A stretch of 56,082 nt of DNA. Origin: Hyphomicrobiales bacterium. Its GTDB lineage: Bacteria; Pseudomonadota; Alphaproteobacteria; Rhizobiales; Rhizobiaceae. A program made the position numbers and the translations under genes. Positions 16,858 to 24,636 of the stretch are shown one piece after another. A model generated the notes under the pieces. That model was not told where the DNA came from. It was given only the letters and a program-made list of their open reading frames with translations, and did no database searches. Position 1 is the stretch's first letter, and each line of letters opens with the position of its first letter. Where the stretch lies: positions 1 to 56,082 of the forward strand of contig JAPLOZ010000040.1 of assembly GCA_026400435.1 (NCBI GenBank), written 5' to 3'.

Positions 16858-17639
16858 AGGCAACGCCATCTCCGCGGCGGGTGTTGATTACCGGATCTGC
16901 GGGCGGGCTCGGCCTTGGCCTCGCCGGCGCCTTCGCCGCGGCAGGCGACACCGTGTTCCTGAGCGATATTGCACCCGGTGTGACAGATGCGGCGCAGGCG
17001 CTTTCGAGCGCCACCGGCACGAAGGCCGGCGCCCGCGTCATCGACCTGGCGGAAGACGGAGCCGCCGACAGGCTGGCGGCCGGGGCCATCGCATTCATGG
17101 GCGGCGTCGACATTCTGGTGAACAACGCAGTCATCAGAAAGATGTCGCCGGTGGCCGGTCTTGGAGATTCAGACTGGAACAGGGCGGTCGAGGTCAATCT
17201 GTCGGCGCCGTTCAGGCTGATCCGCGCCTGCCTGCCCGGCATGCAGGAACGCGGTTGGGGCCGGATCATCAACATGGCCTCGGTATACAGCCTCAAAGCG
17301 CTGGCAGGCCGCGTCGACTACGTCACTACCAAACATGCAATCATCGGCCTGACGCGCACGGTAGCACTTGAGCTTGCGGCAACTCAGATCACCTGCAATG
17401 CGATCTGCCCCGGCCTGATGGCGACGGACAGCGCGCTGGCGCGCATCGAAGCGCTGGCCAGCGAGCAGAACATCGGCAAGGCAGAAGCGACGGCCCTGTT
17501 CCTTTCGACCCGCCAGCCCGGAGGCAGGTTCATTCCGATCGAGACGGTAATGGAATTGGCGCTCTTCCTCTGTGGACCAAGCAGCCAAGGCATCAACGGC
17601 GCGGCGATTCCGGTGGACAATGGCTGGTCCTTTGCCTGA
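16854..17639 (+). CDS. Short-chain dehydrogenase/reductase
   Basis: NAD(P)-dependent oxidoreductase of 261 residues. The dinucleotide motif is TGSAGGLGLGLA, the structural motif NNAV lies near residue 82, and the active-site Tyr and Lys are in DYVTTKHAII, so it should be catalytically competent. The C terminus ends NGAAIPVDNGWSFA. It resembles 3-hydroxybutyrate dehydrogenase-type SDRs. The start overlaps the MBL-fold gene stop (ATGA). Since M. loti pyridoxal 4-dehydrogenase is also an SDR, this protein is the best candidate for oxidising pyridoxal to 4-pyridoxolactone in this operon. The similarity does not prove it. Confidence 0.82.
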   Translation: MKATPSPRRVLITGSAGGLGLGLAGAFAAAGDTVFLSDIAPGVTDAAQALSSATGTKAGARVIDLAEDGAADRLAAGAIAFMGGVDILVNNAVIRKMSPVAGLGDSDWNRAVEVNLSAPFRLIRACLPGMQERGWGRIINMASVYSLKALAGRVDYVTTKHAIIGLTRTVALELAATQITCNAICPGLMATDSALARIEALASEQNIGKAEATALFLSTRQPGGRFIPIETVMELALFLCGPSSQGINGAAIPVDNGWSFA

Positions 17640-17660
17640 GCAGACAAGCAGGAGAATGGC

Positions 17661-18557
17661 ATGAGCGACGAAATCGGCTTTGTGGGGCTGGGCAACATGG
17701 GTCGGCCGATGGCCGAGCGGCTGATCGGCGCCGGCCACAGGCCGATCGTCCATGACCGATCACAGGCCGCCATGTCGGAGGTCGTTGCAGCAGGAGCCGT
17801 GGCTGCCGCTACATTGGAGGCGCTGACGGCGAAAGCGCAAACCGTGTTCCTGTCGCTGCCTACGCCCGAAGTCGTGCTTGCCGTAGGCCGTGCCATTGCC
17901 GGCTCCCCCGGCGTCGTGAAACGTGTCGTCGACCTCTCTACCACAGGCCCGAAGAGCGAGATGGAACTCGCTGACATTCTCGCTGGAGCCGGAATAGCAC
18001 TGGTCGACAGCCCGGTCTCGGGAGGCGTCGCCGGCGCCAAGAAAGGTTCGCTCGCCCTGATGGCGGCCGGGCCGCTGGCGCACTTTGAGGCCGTGGAGCC
18101 TTTGCTCGGTGCCTTTGGCAAGGTGATCCGCATCGCCGAGGAGCCCGGCAAGGCGCAGGTCATGAAACTGATCAACAACATCTGCTCGGCGGCGGCACTG
18201 GCGATCACCAGCGAGGCGATGGTCATGGGCGCAAAAGCTGGGCTCGATCCGGACGTCATGGTGGAGGTGCTCAATGCCGGCAGCGGGCGCACTACGGCGA
18301 GCGCCGACAAGATTCCGCGCTTCGTGCTGCCGGGCAGCTTCGATTTCGGCTTTGCCATCGCCCTGTCGCTCAAGGATATCCGGCTTTGCCTAGAAGAGGC
18401 CGATCGGCTTGGTGTGCCCATGATGGTTGGCAACGCGGTGCGCATGCTCTTTTCCGTCACCAAGGCGGATTTCGGGGCGGACGCGGACATGACCGAGGTG
18501 ATCCGGCCGCTGGAGCGGTGGGCCGGCGTGGAAGTGCGCAGGCGCAAGGAGGCATAG
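17661..18557 (+). CDS. Beta-hydroxyacid dehydrogenase (HIBADH family)
   Basis: NAD(P)-dependent dehydrogenase of 298 residues related to 3-hydroxyisobutyrate dehydrogenase and tartronate semialdehyde reductase. The N-terminal motif GFVGLGNMGRPMAERL, substrate motif DSPVSGGVAGAKKGSLALM and catalytic Lys region GKAQVMKLINN are all intact. The enzymes act on beta-hydroxy acids. In one known B6 route the ring-opened product yields 2-(hydroxymethyl)-4-oxobutanoate, which is a beta-hydroxy acid, so a role late in the pathway is plausible (inference). It lies between the SDR and MmgE/PrpD genes; its TAG stop is directly followed by the next GTG start. Confidence 0.85.
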   Translation: MSDEIGFVGLGNMGRPMAERLIGAGHRPIVHDRSQAAMSEVVAAGAVAAATLEALTAKAQTVFLSLPTPEVVLAVGRAIAGSPGVVKRVVDLSTTGPKSEMELADILAGAGIALVDSPVSGGVAGAKKGSLALMAAGPLAHFEAVEPLLGAFGKVIRIAEEPGKAQVMKLINNICSAAALAITSEAMVMGAKAGLDPDVMVEVLNAGSGRTTASADKIPRFVLPGSFDFGFAIALSLKDIRLCLEEADRLGVPMMVGNAVRMLFSVTKADFGADADMTEVIRPLERWAGVEVRRRKEA

Positions 18558-19916
18558 GTGAGCGTGCAGCCGGCGCTTGAACAAGTCGTCGCCGCGTTCG
18601 TGGACGCGCCGCCGTCCTTGCCTGAGGCAGCGCGGGCGGCGGGCCGGCGCTCGCTGCTCAACATGGTGGGCACTGCCCTCGGCGGCAGCGGCGAAGCAGC
18701 GATCGACCGGCTGGCGGAATTTTCCTCGCGCTTCGGCGGCGCGCCCGCGGCGACGCTTATCGGCCGCAAGCAGCGCGCCGACATTTTGTGGGCCGCCGAA
18801 ATCAATGCGGCGGCGGCAAACATATTCGACTTCGACGACACCCACATTCCAACCGTCATTCACCCGTCGGCTCCAGTGTTGCCGGCGCTGCTAGCGCTGG
18901 CCGAGAGCCGCGCATCGGAGGGCAGGCCGATCACCGGGGCGGCGCTGCTGGAGGCGTTCGTGCTGGGCGTCGAGATCGCGTGCCACCTCGGCAACGCCGC
19001 CGGCCAGGCGCACTACAAGCGAGGCTGGCACATCACTTCGACCTGCGGGATCTTCGGTGCAGCGCTTGCGTCCGGACGGCTGCTTGGGCTGTCTCCTTCC
19101 GCTTTGGTAGATGCGCTCGGAAACGCACTCGCTTTGTGCTCCGGTTCGGTCGAGACGCTTGGCACGATGTCGAAGAGCCTGGGTGTTGGACAGGCGGCGC
19201 GCGGCGGACTGATGGCGGCGCTGCTGGCGCAAAGCGGATATACCGGACCGCAGCTCCCGCTGACCGGTACGCGTGGGTTCTTCGCGCTCTATTGCGACAA
19301 CCCAGACCCCAGCCGCCTGACCGACGGCCTCGGCAGCCGGTGGGAAATCCTGAACAACACCTTCAAGCCTTATCCGTGCGGGGTCGTTCTCAATCCGGTG
19401 ATCGAAGCTTGTCTCGCGCTGCACGCGGAAGGCGCGGTGTCGCCACGGGAAATCATCGATATCGAACTGACTGGGAATCCGCTGCTGCGCGAAAGAGCTG
19501 ACCGTCCCAACGTCACTTCGGGTCGCGCTTCGCAAGTCAGCGCCCAGCACGCTGTCGCCGTCAGCCTGCTTCGAGGGCGCGCCGATCTCGAAGCATTTTC
19601 GGATCGCGGTGCGGCCGATCCCGAGCTCGGTGCGTTCGGCTTAAAACTGCGCTTCCGTGACGATGCGGCCTTTGCCCTCGACAGTGTGCGGCTGCGCTTG
19701 ACGCTCGCCGACGGCCGCGAGATCGCTCGCACGGTGGAAGCTGCCAAGGGCGGTCTTAAGAGGCCGCTGAGCAATGGAGACATTGCATCAAAGCTTCGCG
19801 CGCAGATCCAATGGCGCGGACTTGACCTTGCCACCGACGAGTTGATCGCCGCTATCGAGGGCATCGAAGATGCCGTGGACGGCGCGGCATTCCTGGCATT
19901 GACGCGGCAGCGATAG
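18558..19916 (+). CDS. MmgE/PrpD family protein
   Basis: Protein of 452 residues in the 2-methylcitrate dehydratase (PrpD)/cis-aconitate decarboxylase/iminodisuccinate epimerase family. Family features are FDFDDTHIPTVIHPSAPVLPALLA near residues 93-115, GNALALCSGSVET, and FKPYPCGVVLNPVIEACL. The fold handles tricarboxylic or unsaturated dicarboxylic acids by hydration, dehydration or isomerisation. The start is GTG 18558, directly after the previous stop codon. In this operon it may act on a maleate- or methylenesuccinate-like product of ring opening. The exact reaction is not predictable. Confidence 0.83.
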   Translation: MSVQPALEQVVAAFVDAPPSLPEAARAAGRRSLLNMVGTALGGSGEAAIDRLAEFSSRFGGAPAATLIGRKQRADILWAAEINAAAANIFDFDDTHIPTVIHPSAPVLPALLALAESRASEGRPITGAALLEAFVLGVEIACHLGNAAGQAHYKRGWHITSTCGIFGAALASGRLLGLSPSALVDALGNALALCSGSVETLGTMSKSLGVGQAARGGLMAALLAQSGYTGPQLPLTGTRGFFALYCDNPDPSRLTDGLGSRWEILNNTFKPYPCGVVLNPVIEACLALHAEGAVSPREIIDIELTGNPLLRERADRPNVTSGRASQVSAQHAVAVSLLRGRADLEAFSDRGAADPELGAFGLKLRFRDDAAFALDSVRLRLTLADGREIARTVEAAKGGLKRPLSNGDIASKLRAQIQWRGLDLATDELIAAIEGIEDAVDGAAFLALTRQR

Positions 19917-19938
19917 CAAGACGACTGGAGGAAGCGAC

Positions 19939-21123
19939 ATGACCCGCAAGCCGATACCCGATCCGATCTTTACGCTGACAACGGGCCCCGTGGATGCCTA
20001 CCCGGCCGTGCTTCGGGGGCTGTCTCGTCCGGTCCTCTATGACTACGACCCGGCATTTCTCGCCTTCTATGAATCGGTCAACGACAAGGTTCAGCGCGCC
20101 TTCCGGACCTCTACACCGCCGGTGATCCTGCAGGGCGAGCCGGTACTTGCGCTGGAAGCGGCGGCGGCATCGCTGATAGCGAAAGGCGACGTGGTGCTCA
20201 ACCTGGTGTCCGGCGTTTACGGCAAGGGCTTCGGCTACTGGGCCGCACGCCACGCGGGCGAGGTTTTGGAACTGGCGGTCCCTTACAATGAGGCGCTGGA
20301 CGCGGACGCCGTGGCCGAAATCCTGCGCAAGCGACCCGACATAGCGGTTGTGTCGCTTTGCCACCATGACACCCCGTCCGGCACGGTCAACCCCGCCGCC
20401 GCGATCGGCGCGACCGTACGCGCGGCGGGAAAGCTGCTGATAGTCGACGCCGTATCCTCCTTCGGAGGCATGGATGTCCTGCCTGAAGCGGTGCACGCCG
20501 ACATTTTCATCACCGGCCCAAACAAATGCCTGGGTTGCCCGCCAGGATTGTCGCTCGTCCACGTCAGCGGCGCGGCGTGGAAGAAAATGGAAGCAAACCC
20601 CGACGCGCCGCGCGATTCGATGCTTTCCATCGTAGATTGGCGTCGCGCGCACGAGGCTACGCAACCTTTCCCGTTTACGCCCTCGGTCTCCGAGATCAAC
20701 GCGCTCGATGCGGCACTGGACCTCTACCTTGCCGAGGGCGACGAGGCTGTGTGGGCGCGTCACGCCCATACCGCTGCTGCTTGCCGGGCAGGCATCCTGG
20801 CAGCCGGGCTTTCGTTGTGGCCGGCGCGCGAGGAGATCGCTTCGCCGACCTGCACTGCGGTTCGGCTGCCCGACGGCCTGGACGAGGCAAAGCTTCGAGG
20901 CGCCATCCGGGATCGGTACGGCGTCGTGGTTTCTTCGGGACGGGCTGAAACCCTCGGCAAACTCGTTCGCATCGGCCACATGGGGCCTACGGCCCGTCCG
21001 ATCTATTCGCTTGTCGCGGTTGCCGCCGTAGCCGGCGGGCTGCAGGGGCTCGGCGTCAAGGGAATTGACATCGGAGCTGGAGTTTCGGCAGCGATGCGCA
21101 TCATCGATACGGCAGCGGGCTGA
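19939..21123 (+). CDS. ppaT: Pyridoxamine-pyruvate aminotransferase
   Basis: PLP-independent-type class V aminotransferase of 394 residues that uses pyridoxamine itself as amino donor, giving pyridoxal and alanine. Lys196 in ITGPNKCLGCPPGL is the internal aldimine lysine. SSGRAETLGKL and VRIGHMGPTA hold the arginines that bind the carboxylate. Whole stretches match my memory of the M. loti enzyme: VSGVYGKGFGYWA, HHDTPSGT, DAVSSFGGM, SMLSIVDW, PFTPSVSEIN. This close match, not just family membership, is the basis for the name. It is the last gene of the rightward operon and, with the pyridoxine oxidase gene, ties the locus to vitamin B6 catabolism. Confidence 0.88.
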   Translation: MTRKPIPDPIFTLTTGPVDAYPAVLRGLSRPVLYDYDPAFLAFYESVNDKVQRAFRTSTPPVILQGEPVLALEAAAASLIAKGDVVLNLVSGVYGKGFGYWAARHAGEVLELAVPYNEALDADAVAEILRKRPDIAVVSLCHHDTPSGTVNPAAAIGATVRAAGKLLIVDAVSSFGGMDVLPEAVHADIFITGPNKCLGCPPGLSLVHVSGAAWKKMEANPDAPRDSMLSIVDWRRAHEATQPFPFTPSVSEINALDAALDLYLAEGDEAVWARHAHTAAACRAGILAAGLSLWPAREEIASPTCTAVRLPDGLDEAKLRGAIRDRYGVVVSSGRAETLGKLVRIGHMGPTARPIYSLVAVAAVAGGLQGLGVKGIDIGAGVSAAMRIIDTAAG

Positions 21124-21152
21124 TGACGTTGCGTCTTTCGCAAAGCCGGCCG

Positions 21153-21177
21153 GTAGTATAGTAGCATCGTCATACAA
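21153..21177. promoter_or_regulatory. GntR autoregulatory site candidate
   Basis: The spacer before the GntR gene carries GTCATACAA (21169-21177), the reverse complement of the TTGTATGAC word in the 15927-15953 operator. A weaker partner, GTAGTATA, begins at 21153. The site overlaps the expected promoter of the regulator gene, consistent with autoregulation. Identified by eye. Confidence 0.5.
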
Positions 21178-21235
21178 AGTCCCTCGCTAGGTCTTGAGTC
21201 GCGGGACGCCCGAGAAACCGATCGCAGGCCACGGC

Positions 21236-21955
21236 ATGAACGTCAAAGCAGCATTGCCTCTCGATTTCAGGGTGACCAAGGCAGCCGCGCCGGTGCGTCA
21301 CAGCGTTACCGAAAGCATCCGCAATTCGATCGCGCTCGGCTATTTCACGTCCGGCCAGCGCATTACCGAGCGTGACCTGTGCGAGATGACCGGCGTCAGC
21401 CGCACGGCAGTGCGGGAATCGTTGCGGCAGCTCGAGAGTGAGGGTTTGGTGCAGGTTCTGCCGCATCGCGGCCCGATCGTCGCCCGGCTATCGCCGGAGC
21501 AGGCGCAGGGCATCTACGAGGTCCGCGTCGAACTCGAAGGGCTTGCCTGCGAGCTTTTCACCCGCAACGCTACGGACGCCGACATCGCGGCGCTTCAGCG
21601 CGCCTTCGAATTTCTGAAGCTGTCGGCCGGAAGCGCCGACCCTCTCGAGCGACTGACGGCGAAAAACGCATTCTACGACTGCCTGATCGACGGCGCTCAC
21701 AACGAAGCGCTCGGCCACACGCTGTCCTCGCTCAACGCGCGGGTCATGGTTCTTCGCGCCACGTCGCTCGGCGCGCCCGGACGGACGCGTGAAAGTCTGC
21801 AGGAACTGGAAGAACTTGTCGGCCACCTTGCTGCGCGGCGTGGCAAGGAAGCCCGAAAGGCAGCGGCCCGCCATGTCGTGAACGCAGGCAAGGTTGCGAT
21901 CGAGATCCTTCGCGCGCGCCTGCTCGCCGGGGAAAGGGCGCAGACCGCCTCCTGA
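21236..21955 (+). CDS. GntR-family regulator, FCD type
   Basis: DNA-binding regulator of 239 residues. The winged helix-turn-helix occupies about residues 15-80 (SVTESIRNSIALGYF ... LCEMTGVSRTAVRESLRQLESEGLV). The all-helical FCD effector domain follows, starting near YEVRVELEGLACELF. FCD domains bind carboxylic acids, often with a metal. Start chosen at ATG 21236; a TTG at 21194 is also possible. It sits just downstream of the aminotransferase gene. The shared operator words at 15927, 21169 and 22861 suggest that it controls the catabolic operons, itself and the SDR gene on the other side. Confidence 0.85.
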   Translation: MNVKAALPLDFRVTKAAAPVRHSVTESIRNSIALGYFTSGQRITERDLCEMTGVSRTAVRESLRQLESEGLVQVLPHRGPIVARLSPEQAQGIYEVRVELEGLACELFTRNATDADIAALQRAFEFLKLSAGSADPLERLTAKNAFYDCLIDGAHNEALGHTLSSLNARVMVLRATSLGAPGRTRESLQELEELVGHLAARRGKEARKAAARHVVNAGKVAIEILRARLLAGERAQTAS

Positions 21956-21985
21956 CGGACGCTGATGTCCGGTCCGGGCGCCTGC

Positions 21986-22753
21986 TCAGATGCCCGGCGT
22001 CGCCCCGCCATCGACGTTGATGACCGTACCGTGGACATAGGCCGCGGCAGGGCTGCACAGGAACCGCACCACATCGGCGACCTCGTCTGGCATGCCGTAG
22101 CGGGCAATTCCCTGGCTCATCCGCATCTGCTCGCGCGCGTCCTCGACTGAGATTGCACGTTCGCTCGCGAGCACATCTATGCGCTTCTGCAGGCGCTCCG
22201 TGACGATATGGCCCGGGCAAAGCGTATTGATGCGCATGCCTGTGCCCTGGGCCCGCTTGGCAATCGCCTTGGTGAAATTGACGATTGCCGAGTTCACCGG
22301 GCCCCCGATGGTGAAATCCGGCTCGGGCGTGTGCGCACCGACGCCCGCGATGTTCACGATCGACCCTTTGGTCGCGACCAGCGCGTCCCAGGCGGCGCGG
22401 CAGAAGCGAACCGTCGCATGGAACTTCAGTCCGAAACCGTCGATAAAGTCTGTGTCGGAAAGCGCAAGAAAGTCGCCGCGCTTGGTGGCGCCGGCATTGT
22501 TTACAAGCGCGTCGATGCTTCCGGTCTTTTCGAGCGTGCGCCGCACGACGAGGGCGGGAGTGTCAGGCAGCGACAGATCCACTGCGTGCGTCACCACCAG
22601 CGGCGATCCCGCCCGGCGCGCCGCTTCGGCTGTGTCCTCCAGCTCGCCGGCATCTCGCGCCGCGACGCCAAGCGCAAATCCGTCTCTGGCAAGACCTATC
22701 GCGAAGGCGCGGCCGAGGCCACGGCTGGCGCCGGTTACGATCGCTGTGCGCAT
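21986..22753 (-). CDS. SDR-fold protein lacking the catalytic Tyr and Lys
   Basis: SDR-fold protein of 255 residues. The nucleotide motif VTGASRGLGRAFA, NNAG motif and C-terminal GTVINVDGG are normal. The active site is not: where the family has Tyr-x-x-x-Lys, this protein has Gly150-x-x-x-Asn154 (TIGGPVNSAIVNF), and the usual catalytic Ser lies in NIAGVGA as Gly. The start is ATG 22753; the reading frame extends 86 codons further up but that stretch holds the operator-like repeats. It is convergent with the GntR gene. It may bind a cofactor or ligand without ordinary SDR chemistry, or use another base. Confidence 0.8.
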   Translation of the reverse strand: MRTAIVTGASRGLGRAFAIGLARDGFALGVAARDAGELEDTAEAARRAGSPLVVTHAVDLSLPDTPALVVRRTLEKTGSIDALVNNAGATKRGDFLALSDTDFIDGFGLKFHATVRFCRAAWDALVATKGSIVNIAGVGAHTPEPDFTIGGPVNSAIVNFTKAIAKRAQGTGMRINTLCPGHIVTERLQKRIDVLASERAISVEDAREQMRMSQGIARYGMPDEVADVVRFLCSPAAAYVHGTVINVDGGATPGI

Positions 22754-22860
22754 ATCACAAGGCTCCCCAGATTCATCGGCTTCGCATAAAGCCCGCAACT
22801 CCATCACAACGCCAGGGCGGATGACCCTTGGGACATGAAACTGCAAGCGCGAGTTTTTCC

Positions 22861-22893
22861 GATTGTAATACGGTATGATAGTGTTATCGTATT
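22861..22893. promoter_or_regulatory. Palindromic operator candidate upstream of the SDR gene
   Basis: Nested inverted repeats: AATACG (22867-22872) with CGTATT (22888-22893), and inside them GATA (22877-22880) with TATC (22885-22888). The words GATTGTA (22861-22867) and AATACGGT (22867-22874) also occur in the operator at 15927-15953. The 282-bp stretch 22754-23035 holds no gene that I can support; this site is its main feature. Confidence 0.5.
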
Positions 22894-23035
22894 CTCGCGC
22901 TGTCAATTGGAGCGTGCCCTTGCCGTGCCGGCGGGTGTTTCCCGCAGCCATGAACGAGCGGCCCGCGCCTTTCACCAGAAGTGATCCAATGCGTCCGATC
23001 TCTGGACCCACGACCTCAGGATGCCACTGCGCCGC

Positions 23036-23437
23036 CTATGGACGGGCGCAGGTGGTTCCGGTCGCCTTTCCGGCGCAGTCGAGAGAGATGGAGGCGGGCA
23101 TTTCGCCTATCCGCCGGTCGAAGGCGATTTCGGCGCGGGTCTCCCAGCTTCGTCCCTTCACACCGCACCAGAGGCGCTGGACAGGCATGTCGTCACCCGC
23201 CACATTGCGAAGGAACACCGTTCCGTCGCCGGCATCGGCAAGCAAGCTGAAACTCAAGGATTTGCCTGGCGCAATGTCGCCCATGGCATTCGAATACCAG
23301 TGTGCGATCGAGGCATCGCAGGCGAGGACCGTGTCGCCGGTGTTGTTGATCGTGACATCGAAGGATTGCGTGGCGGCTGCCGCCGGCACTGCGACCAGCC
23401 CGGCAAGGGCTGCAACAAGAAGGGGCGAAACCTGCAT
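23036..23437 (-). CDS. Small secreted protein of unknown function
   Basis: Protein of 133 residues with a clear Sec signal peptide (MQVSPLLVAALAGLVAVPAAAA, quoted in parts: hydrophobic residues about 4-20, cleavage near AAAA). The mature part is beta-rich (SFDVTINNTGDTVLACDASIAHW) and has four cysteines, which could form two disulfides. I do not recognise the family. The start ATG 23437 begins the signal peptide; 13 codons upstream in frame are less likely. It lies between the SDR gene and the BMP-type importer, divergent from the latter. Confidence 0.6.
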   Translation of the reverse strand: MQVSPLLVAALAGLVAVPAAAATQSFDVTINNTGDTVLACDASIAHWYSNAMGDIAPGKSLSFSLLADAGDGTVFLRNVAGDDMPVQRLWCGVKGRSWETRAEIAFDRRIGEMPASISLDCAGKATGTTCARP

Positions 23438-23523
23438 CTCTAACCATAGCTTGGGGTGAGGACAGTTCGAATGCACCCGGCCCGAACCAAATAGTCAATC
23501 AAAATCGAGAACTGGGAACAAAT

Positions 23524-24567
23524 GTGATGAAGAAATGGATGATCGAAACAGTTAGCAGCACAGCGCTGGCGCTGGCTCTCGTTGGAGGGTTGGGGACCGC
23601 GGCGCTGCACGCAGGCGAAGTGAAGTCCATCGCCATCCTTACGCCCGAACAGGGCACCGACATGGGCTGGAACCAGCAGGGCGTCGATGCGGCGAAAGCC
23701 GCCGACAAGGCGACCGGCGTCGAGGTCGTGGTAGCCGAAAACCTGGGCTATGGCGACGTGCGCCCGACCTTGCGCGAGCTTGGCGAAGACGGCGCCAGCC
23801 TGCTGATCGCGCACGCCAGCGGTTACAACACGGCAGCGCCCGAGATCGGCGCCGAGCTGAAAATTCCGGTAGCCATCGTCGACAGCCCCGACAAGCTGGC
23901 TGCCGGTAAGGTGGCCGACTACACGGCGTCGGGCCATCAGGGCGCCTACCTCGCCGGGCGGTTGGCCGCCAAGGTGAGCCGCACCAAGGTGGTAGGCATC
24001 GTTGTATCGGGCGAGCCTCCGTCATGGAACAACATGTCGGTCGCGTTCGCAGAAGGCGTGAAGGCCGAGAACCCGGCCGTTGAAGTGCGGTACGCGGTGA
24101 TCGGCCCGGCTGCATATTCCGACGCCGCAGGCGGAAAGCGCGTGACCGAAACAGTCATTGCGTCCGGCGCGGATGTGATCTTCGGCCAGGGCAACGGCTC
24201 GAGCTTCGGCATGCTTCAGGCAGTGGAGACCACCAAGGCCACGGACGGCGGCAAGGCTTATTTCATCGACGTCATCGGCGACAAGACTTCAATCGACAAG
24301 GGGTTCCTGCTGTCTTCGGTCGTATGGGATCTGACCCCGGTCTACACCGCCATGATCGAAGACCTGAAGGCAGACAAGTTCGGTACGCGCAACTATGACA
24401 TCAAGCTTTCCGACAACAGCCTGTCGCTGCTGAAGACCAAGAATGTGCCTGACGACGTCTGGGCGCAGATCGAGGCGATCAAGGCCGACATCATCGCCGG
24501 CAAGATCGTTGTTGAGCCCAAATACGACGCAGAAAGCGTCCACAAGCTGGTCAAGGCTGTACAGTAA
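23524..24567 (+). CDS. BMP-family ABC transporter substrate-binding protein
   Basis: Periplasmic lipoprotein-like or soluble binding protein of 347 residues in the basic membrane protein (BMP/Med/PnrA) family, which binds nucleosides and some vitamins or nucleobases. A signal peptide covers about residues 1-30 (ALALALVGGLGTAALHAGE) and has no lipobox cysteine. Family motifs are DMGWNQQGVDAA, HASGYNTAAPEI and DVIFGQGNGSS. Start GTG 23524 or ATG 23527. It is followed by a strong hairpin and then by the ATPase and two permease genes. Its position near the B6 genes makes uptake of a B6 vitamer or B6 glycoside worth considering (inference). Confidence 0.85.
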   Translation: MMKKWMIETVSSTALALALVGGLGTAALHAGEVKSIAILTPEQGTDMGWNQQGVDAAKAADKATGVEVVVAENLGYGDVRPTLRELGEDGASLLIAHASGYNTAAPEIGAELKIPVAIVDSPDKLAAGKVADYTASGHQGAYLAGRLAAKVSRTKVVGIVVSGEPPSWNNMSVAFAEGVKAENPAVEVRYAVIGPAAYSDAAGGKRVTETVIASGADVIFGQGNGSSFGMLQAVETTKATDGGKAYFIDVIGDKTSIDKGFLLSSVVWDLTPVYTAMIEDLKADKFGTRNYDIKLSDNSLSLLKTKNVPDDVWAQIEAIKADIIAGKIVVEPKYDAESVHKLVKAVQ

Positions 24568-24586
24568 GCCCAGGCCCGACACAGAA

Positions 24587-24620
24587 CCCGTCGCGCCACT
24601 GGCGCGGCGGGCGTGCTTTT
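24587..24620 (+). terminator. Attenuator-like hairpin after the binding-protein gene
   Basis: An 11-bp stem, CCCGTCGCGCC (24587-24597) and GGCGCGGCGGG (24601-24611), one position being a G-T wobble, with a three-base loop. It is followed by CGTGC and a TTTT run (24617-24620). It sits between the binding-protein gene and the ATPase gene of one importer. Partial termination here would give more binding protein than membrane parts. Confidence 0.65.
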
Positions 24621-24636
24621 GATCCAGGACCAGCCG

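Noticed and set aside
17384..18859. Long minus-strand reading frame of 491 codons
   Set aside because: It lies fully antisense to the beta-hydroxyacid dehydrogenase and MmgE/PrpD genes, shows Ser/Ala/Pro-rich low-complexity translation and no family motif. It is a by-product of high GC codon use.
7502..21123. Ordinary route-I vitamin B6 degradation cluster as in M. loti
   Set aside because: Only the upper enzymes match. The route-I 4-pyridoxate dehydrogenase, decarboxylase and ring-opening oxygenase are not seen, while NicX- and HpaB-type enzymes are.
19852..21177. Minus-strand reading frame of 441 codons opposite the aminotransferase gene
   Set aside because: The plus-strand protein is a near full-length match to a known enzyme, and the antisense translation is Arg/Gly/Asp-rich with no recognisable fold.
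22754..23011. Upstream extension of the SDR frame (86 codons)
   Set aside because: SDR proteins start a few residues before the TGxxxGxG motif, and the extension contains the operator-like palindromes.
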